Below are positions 59,723 to 64,000 of a DNA stretch of 64,000 nt, piece by piece (the first letter of the stretch is position 1; every line of letters begins with the position of its first letter). The stretch lies in assembly GCA_029941905.1 (NCBI GenBank), contig JAPYTQ010000001.1:1-64000 (forward strand). The letters are read 5' to 3'. This DNA comes from JAHRVQ01 sp029941905 (GTDB lineage Bacteria > Pseudomonadota > Gammaproteobacteria > Pseudomonadales > Azotimanducaceae). The notes beneath the pieces were generated by a model, which saw nothing but the letters and a program-made list of their open reading frames with translations, ran no database searches and was not told the origin of the DNA. A program made the translations under genes and the position numbers.

Positions 59723-62542
59723 ATGGCTGAATACATTGTCGGGCAAAAATGGATTAGTAATGCCGAGCCCGAGCTGGCGATGGGTCGAGTCATCAAGCTT
59801 GCACATCGGACTATCTCTGTTTTTTTTGATATTTCATCTGAAGAACGGACCTATGCCCGCGATCAGGCCCCTCTTAGCCGGGTCAAATTTAATCCCGGTG
59901 ACAAGATCGCAACCCAGGACGGCATACTCATCACCGTCAAATCCGTCAAAGAGAAAGACGGTATTTTCATCTATCACGGTGATTACCTGGGAACAGATAC
60001 CTTTGTCATGGAGACGGAACTGGATCCCAATGTTCGATTCAGTAAACCCCAGGACCGCCTGTTCACTCACCAGTTTGATGACAATGCCTGGTTTAACCTG
60101 CGCTACGACACCTGGTGCCATGCTTCCCGCCTGGCAAATGCAAAGAACCGGGGCTTGTACGGACCCAGGGTTTCACTTGTGCCGCACCAGATGTACATTG
60201 CCAACGAAGTTGCTGGTCGTTTTGCTCCCCGGGTTCTGCTGGCGGATGAAGTCGGACTGGGAAAGACAATTGAAGCCGGTTTAATCGTCCACCAACAGTT
60301 ACAGACCGGTCGGGCTGCCCGTGTCCTGATCATTGTGCCTGAAGCCCTCACGTTCCAATGGTTCGTCGAAATGATCCGGCGTTTTAACCTTCAATTCACG
60401 GTACTTGATGAAGAGCGCTGTCAGCAGATTATCGCCGACAATACTGAAGAAGCCGTGCTGGAAAATGATGTACCGCCACCATTCAATCCATTCGATGCTC
60501 AGCAGTTAATGCTCTGCTCGCTGGATTTGTTCACTCAAAATTCGGATCGAATCGAACAAATGCTCGAAACAACCTGGGACCTTTTGGTTATCGACGAAGC
60601 GCACCATCTCAGATGGAACCCGGATGAGGCCAGTATCGAATATTCGATTGTTGAGTTGTTCGCCAAAGCCACCAAAGGATTATTACTGTTAACAGCAACC
60701 CCTGAACAACTGGGCCGAACCGGACACTTCGCCCGACTGAAACTACTGGACCCGAATCGATTCCATGATTATGAGCTGTTTGTGAATGAGGAATATCAGT
60801 TTGAATCGATTGCAGATGCTGCTTATCGGCTGTTACAGGGAAGCGAGACCGAAAAAGCTGAGGCGAGGCTCGCAATCCGGAAGATGGTACAGCTGGATGC
60901 GTCTGATGCAGACCTGATTGATGCGTTACTGGATCGTCATGGTACAGGTCGCGTCCTGTTCCGTAATGTTCGCAGTGCCATCAAGGGTTTCCCGGACAGA
61001 CTGACTTACCCGGTAGCCATGGAGCAACCGGCAATATACACCGATCCGCAGTCCTTCTTTCCACAAAAAGGTATTGATAACTGGGTTCAGATTGATCCCA
61101 GGATTCCGTGGATCATCGAAATGTTGCAAACACAGCCTCAGGAAAAATTTCTTCTTATCTGCGCCCACCAGCAAACAGCGCTCGATCTTGAACAGCGACT
61201 GAGTGAACTCGTTACCACACGGATCACCGTTTTTCACGAGGGTATGGACCTTATCGCCCGTGATCGTGCCGCTAATTACTTTGCCGAAACCAATCGTGGT
61301 GCACAATTGCTGATCAGTTCAGAAATAGGCAGTGAAGGCAGGAACTTCCAGTTTGCCAGCCATTTGATTTTGTTCGATCTCCCCCTTGGCCCGGATCTGC
61401 TTGAGCAGCGTATCGGGCGGCTCGACAGAATTGGTCAGCGGCAGGATGTAAAAATACATATCCCCTACTTTACCGGCACGGCAGGTGAACGTTTGTACCG
61501 TTTTTATGAAGAGGCCCTGGGTGTTTTCACCGCACCTAACCCGGCCGCACAAAGTATCTTTGATGAACTGGCGGGGAGTATTCTGGACGACGATCTGGAT
61601 CACCTGATTGCCACCGCCACCGCACTGAACGCGACTCGACAGACTGAATTGAACAAGGGGCGCGATCGACTGCTTGAACTCAACTCCCATCGACCTGAGG
61701 TTTCCGGGCGTATTGTCATGGATATTGACCGGGACGAAGGGGGCAAGACACTCGAAAATTATATGGAACAATCCTTCGAAATATTTGGCCTGGAATCCGA
61801 ATACACCAGTGATCATGTGATTACCATAAAACCAACTGAAAGTATGTTGAGAAATAATTCAGTCAGCATAGAGACCCTCGACCACTATCATTATCCGGAA
61901 CTGCCGGAGGACGGCATCCGCGTGACCTATGACAGGCCGACGGCCCTGGCAAACGAGGATATTGGTTTCTTCACCTGGGAAAATCCAATGGTCCAGCAGG
62001 CAATGGACCTGGTGAATGCAGATGTTACGGGAAACAGCACGATGGTTGCGGTTAAACACCCGGAACTGAAAGCCGGAACGCTATTGGTTGAAGTCCTGCA
62101 CGTGGTTGATTGTGTTGCAGCCGCTGAATTGATGGCCGACCGATTTTTGCCGCCAGCGGTTATTCGTTCAATGATTAACCCTGACCTGGATGATCTGGCC
62201 GGGTCGTTTCCATTTCAAACCTTTGTCATTGAACTACTCGATGTGCCGAACGCGACTCTGGGTAATATCGTGGAGAGCCAGATGGACGGAATCAAAACCA
62301 TGATCGACAGGGCCCGGGAATTGGCCCTTGAAGAACTGGAGCGACAGAAGAATAGCGCACTTACCCGACTCAACCGAACCCTCGATCAGGAAACCACCCG
62401 CCTGGTTGAACTGGAGAAGGTGAACGAGAGCGTCAGGCCGGAAGAGATCGATCACCTGCGTCAAACTCACGAATTACTCCGCCAGGCAATTGCCCGGTCT
62501 GATGTTCGAATGGATGCAATCAGGGTGGTTGTTGCTGGTTAG
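59723..62542 (+). CDS. rapA: RNA polymerase-associated ATPase RapA (SNF2 family)
   Basis: 939 aa. N-terminal RapA domains (EYIVGQKWISNAEPELAMGR), helicase motif I LLADEVGLGKTIEAGLI, motif II DEAHH, and in the second RecA lobe QLLISSEIGSEGRNFQFASH and QRIGRLDRIGQRQDV. Recycles stalled RNA polymerase. The ATG at 59723 is preceded 13 bases upstream by an out-of-frame duplicate, ATGGCTGA, at 59710 that meets a stop after six codons. Confidence 0.94.
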   Translation: MAEYIVGQKWISNAEPELAMGRVIKLAHRTISVFFDISSEERTYARDQAPLSRVKFNPGDKIATQDGILITVKSVKEKDGIFIYHGDYLGTDTFVMETELDPNVRFSKPQDRLFTHQFDDNAWFNLRYDTWCHASRLANAKNRGLYGPRVSLVPHQMYIANEVAGRFAPRVLLADEVGLGKTIEAGLIVHQQLQTGRAARVLIIVPEALTFQWFVEMIRRFNLQFTVLDEERCQQIIADNTEEAVLENDVPPPFNPFDAQQLMLCSLDLFTQNSDRIEQMLETTWDLLVIDEAHHLRWNPDEASIEYSIVELFAKATKGLLLLTATPEQLGRTGHFARLKLLDPNRFHDYELFVNEEYQFESIADAAYRLLQGSETEKAEARLAIRKMVQLDASDADLIDALLDRHGTGRVLFRNVRSAIKGFPDRLTYPVAMEQPAIYTDPQSFFPQKGIDNWVQIDPRIPWIIEMLQTQPQEKFLLICAHQQTALDLEQRLSELVTTRITVFHEGMDLIARDRAANYFAETNRGAQLLISSEIGSEGRNFQFASHLILFDLPLGPDLLEQRIGRLDRIGQRQDVKIHIPYFTGTAGERLYRFYEEALGVFTAPNPAAQSIFDELAGSILDDDLDHLIATATALNATRQTELNKGRDRLLELNSHRPEVSGRIVMDIDRDEGGKTLENYMEQSFEIFGLESEYTSDHVITIKPTESMLRNNSVSIETLDHYHYPELPEDGIRVTYDRPTALANEDIGFFTWENPMVQQAMDLVNADVTGNSTMVAVKHPELKAGTLLVEVLHVVDCVAAAELMADRFLPPAVIRSMINPDLDDLAGSFPFQTFVIELLDVPNATLGNIVESQMDGIKTMIDRARELALEELERQKNSALTRLNRTLDQETTRLVELEKVNESVRPEEIDHLRQTHELLRQAIARSDVRMDAIRVVVAG

Positions 62543-62579
62543 CGATGTTGGTTAGCAAGAATCGCTGAGTGCCGTCAGG

Positions 62580-63458
62580 TCAATCACCCAATGCATTCAG
62601 GCTGGCTTCGAATCGCTCCTTCTGTGCCTTGTTGTTGGTCATGTCAATTGCCTTCTTCGAATGCTCCTCGAACGCAGCATCGTCACCCAGGTAATGATAA
62701 GCCTGCGCCAGCACTAAATGGCCGTCACAATTTCCTGGACCGGCCCAGTGTTTAGGTAACAGGTTAAACGCGTTGGCATGACTGATAGCCTGCTGGTATT
62801 TCTTTTGCGCGAGGTAATACCGCGCGATATTGATAACAGAAGACGGCGAGCGTTTCATTTCGAGCGCCTTAAGATACAGTTCTTCAGCCCTGGTATATTC
62901 CTCATCCCGACTCGCCAGACCGGCTTCCATCAATACCCAGTCTGGTTCACTGACTAGCTTTAACTTCGCAAGGTAGACCATCCCCTTCTCAATATCCCCT
63001 CCTCCCATTTTCGGCGCATAAAGTAGCCAACCGGTGTAGAACATGTTGCCCCGGAGATGGGTTGGTTCATGATCAGCCGCTGTGGCCATGGCTTTTTTCA
63101 GCTTGCCAAACATCCCCGCTTTGCGAAACACATTCACTTCGTTAATCCGCAGCAAATAGATCAGTGTCAACGCATACTGATAGTCGGGATTTTGGGGTTC
63201 AATCTCGGCTGCACGACTCATGGCTTCCAGCGCTTCTTTCGCCTGATCCGTCTTGTATAGACTCAGGCCGTAGTAGTAGAGAAATTCGGGGTTATCCTCA
63301 TTCCCAGCATCCGATTCAATATCATAGAAGTACTCAGTGGCTTGTTGATAATCTGCTTGCGTGAATAACTCTATTCCAGGCTGAAGGTTGCCGTCCGACA
63401 ACACAGGATGACTCTGTAACAGCAGTATTAAAACGAGATACGGCAACTTTTTACTCAT
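62580..63458 (-). CDS. Secreted TPR-repeat protein
   Basis: 292 aa. Signal peptide LPYLVLILLLQSHPVLS with cleavage before DGNLQPG. Several TPRs: NPEFLYYYGLSLYKTDQAKE, NPDYQYALTLIYLL, YTRAEELYLKALEMKRSPSS and HLVLAQAYHYLGDDAAFEEH. Periplasmic scaffold by prediction. Upstream on the same strand is an FtsX-type permease gene 18 bp away, so it probably belongs to a MacB-like export operon that continues beyond the window. Confidence 0.82.
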   Translation of the reverse strand: MSKKLPYLVLILLLQSHPVLSDGNLQPGIELFTQADYQQATEYFYDIESDAGNEDNPEFLYYYGLSLYKTDQAKEALEAMSRAAEIEPQNPDYQYALTLIYLLRINEVNVFRKAGMFGKLKKAMATAADHEPTHLRGNMFYTGWLLYAPKMGGGDIEKGMVYLAKLKLVSEPDWVLMEAGLASRDEEYTRAEELYLKALEMKRSPSSVINIARYYLAQKKYQQAISHANAFNLLPKHWAGPGNCDGHLVLAQAYHYLGDDAAFEEHSKKAIDMTNNKAQKERFEASLNALGD

Positions 63459-63476
63459 AGCTCTTATTCATCGCTC

Positions 63477-64000
63477 TTATTCATAGTGCAGGGCTTCTCC
63501 AGGTTCCATGGCGACAATTTTCCGAACCGGAAGATAGGACGCCAACATTATCAGTATCCCAAAAATCAGCAGGGTACTGCCATACACAAAAGGAATCTCA
63601 ATGGTGCCGGTGAGCCGTGACGGGATGATGTTGAACAGGGCCAGTGCGGCGCCGCCGCCAATGATAGCGCCGAAAAAAAGATAGCCGATGCCCTGCCGTA
63701 AATAAATATTGATGATGGATTTCTTCGTCGAACCAATTGCGCGACGTATACCTATTTCGTTTGCCCGCAAGAAAATCGACCGGGATATGATACCGTAGAT
63801 GCCAACCACGGCCAGGAACAAAGCGACCGAGGCGATGACGGTAAGTAGATAGGCAAAAAACTTGAACTCCACCAGGTTTACCTGCTGAATATCGACCAGG
63901 GGTTTAATGTTATTCACAGGAATGTCCCGGTCGACGTTCCCTGAAGCGGCTTTGAAAATTTTCTGCGGGGAAATTTCAATGACACTTTTGATTCCAACCG
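63477..64000 (-). CDS. FtsX/MacB-type ABC permease, partial (N-terminus outside window)
   Basis: 174 codons to the stop; the frame is open to the right edge, so the start lies beyond. Three membrane spans (FAYLLTVIASVALFLAVVGI; GYLFFGAIIGGGAALALF; YGSTLLIFGILIMLASYLPV) and the motif NEIGIRRAIGSTKKSI, then PVRKIVAMEPGEALHYE, are diagnostic of the C-terminal FtsX domain of MacB-like permeases. These move envelope proteins or peptides by mechanotransmission. Confidence 0.9.
   Translation of the reverse strand, partial: VGIKSVIEISPQKIFKAASGNVDRDIPVNNIKPLVDIQQVNLVEFKFFAYLLTVIASVALFLAVVGIYGIISRSIFLRANEIGIRRAIGSTKKSIINIYLRQGIGYLFFGAIIGGGAALALFNIIPSRLTGTIEIPFVYGSTLLIFGILIMLASYLPVRKIVAMEPGEALHYE

Overview
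The window looks like a chromosomal segment of a marine-type gammaproteobacterium. RapA, Uup, LpxC, a DUF1244 protein, a split B12-dependent ribonucleotide reductase (NrdJa/NrdJb), large TonB-dependent receptors, a CYP153 alkane-hydroxylase-type P450, several acyl-CoA synthetases and a SelD fused to an FAD oxidoreductase all point that way. It is a scaffold: two runs of exactly 100 N (39975-40074 and 54928-55027) are contig joins, each flanked by a short repeat. Genes run off both ends: a caspase-like gene on the left and an FtsX-type permease on the right.

Layout. 1-10920: a secreted caspase-fold protein is transcribed leftward, and divergently from it runs a tight nine-gene operon. The operon encodes an LPP20-type protein, a TPR membrane protein, a TPR lipoprotein, an MlaE-type permease, an MlaF-like ATPase whose nucleotide-binding motifs are mostly destroyed, an MCE (MlaD-type) protein, a GNA1162/DUF799 lipoprotein fused to FN3 and beta-helix parts, a second LPP20-type protein and a DUF4384 protein. 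This is the best candidate in the window for an undescribed system: an envelope lipid-trafficking-like machine with a pseudo-ATPase and dedicated secreted partners. 10950-20195: accessory oxidative metabolism (nucleotidyl-cyclase-like protein, CYP153, degenerate MBL protein, TIGR02466 oxygenase, IorAB-type molybdenum hydroxylase with a TetR regulator and two operator-like palindromes, imine-reductase-like dehydrogenase, phytanoyl-CoA dioxygenase-like protein). 20300-24800: a mobile region with an IS91-type element carrying its own tyrosine recombinase, a deiodinase-like redoxin, and the wreck of a P4-type integrase just downstream of tRNA-Sec (selC).

24825-39841: acyl-CoA synthetase, SelD fusion, an esterase, a frameshifted secreted protein, a heterodimeric ABC exporter, a split spermidine-synthase-like pair, another acyl-CoA synthetase and a PilZ protein. 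39842-48621: a 23-bp repeat array, nrdJa-nrdJb-thyA (deoxynucleotide synthesis), a sulfotransferase, a one-domain asparaginase, an FAD oxidoreductase and an MFS transporter. 48739-54870: two tandem paralogous TonB-dependent receptors, each with its own intrinsic terminator. 55492-64000: housekeeping genes lpxC, a GST, uup, DUF1244 and rapA, then a TPR protein and a partial FtsX permease.

How the genes fit together: selC and selD lie close to each other and show that selenium metabolism is present. P450, acyl-CoA synthetases, esterase, TonB receptors and MFS suggest uptake and oxidation of hydrophobic or terpenoid/alkane-like substrates, though no substrate can be read from sequence alone. Start codons were chosen from Shine-Dalgarno spacing and signal peptides, so many differ from the longest open frame.
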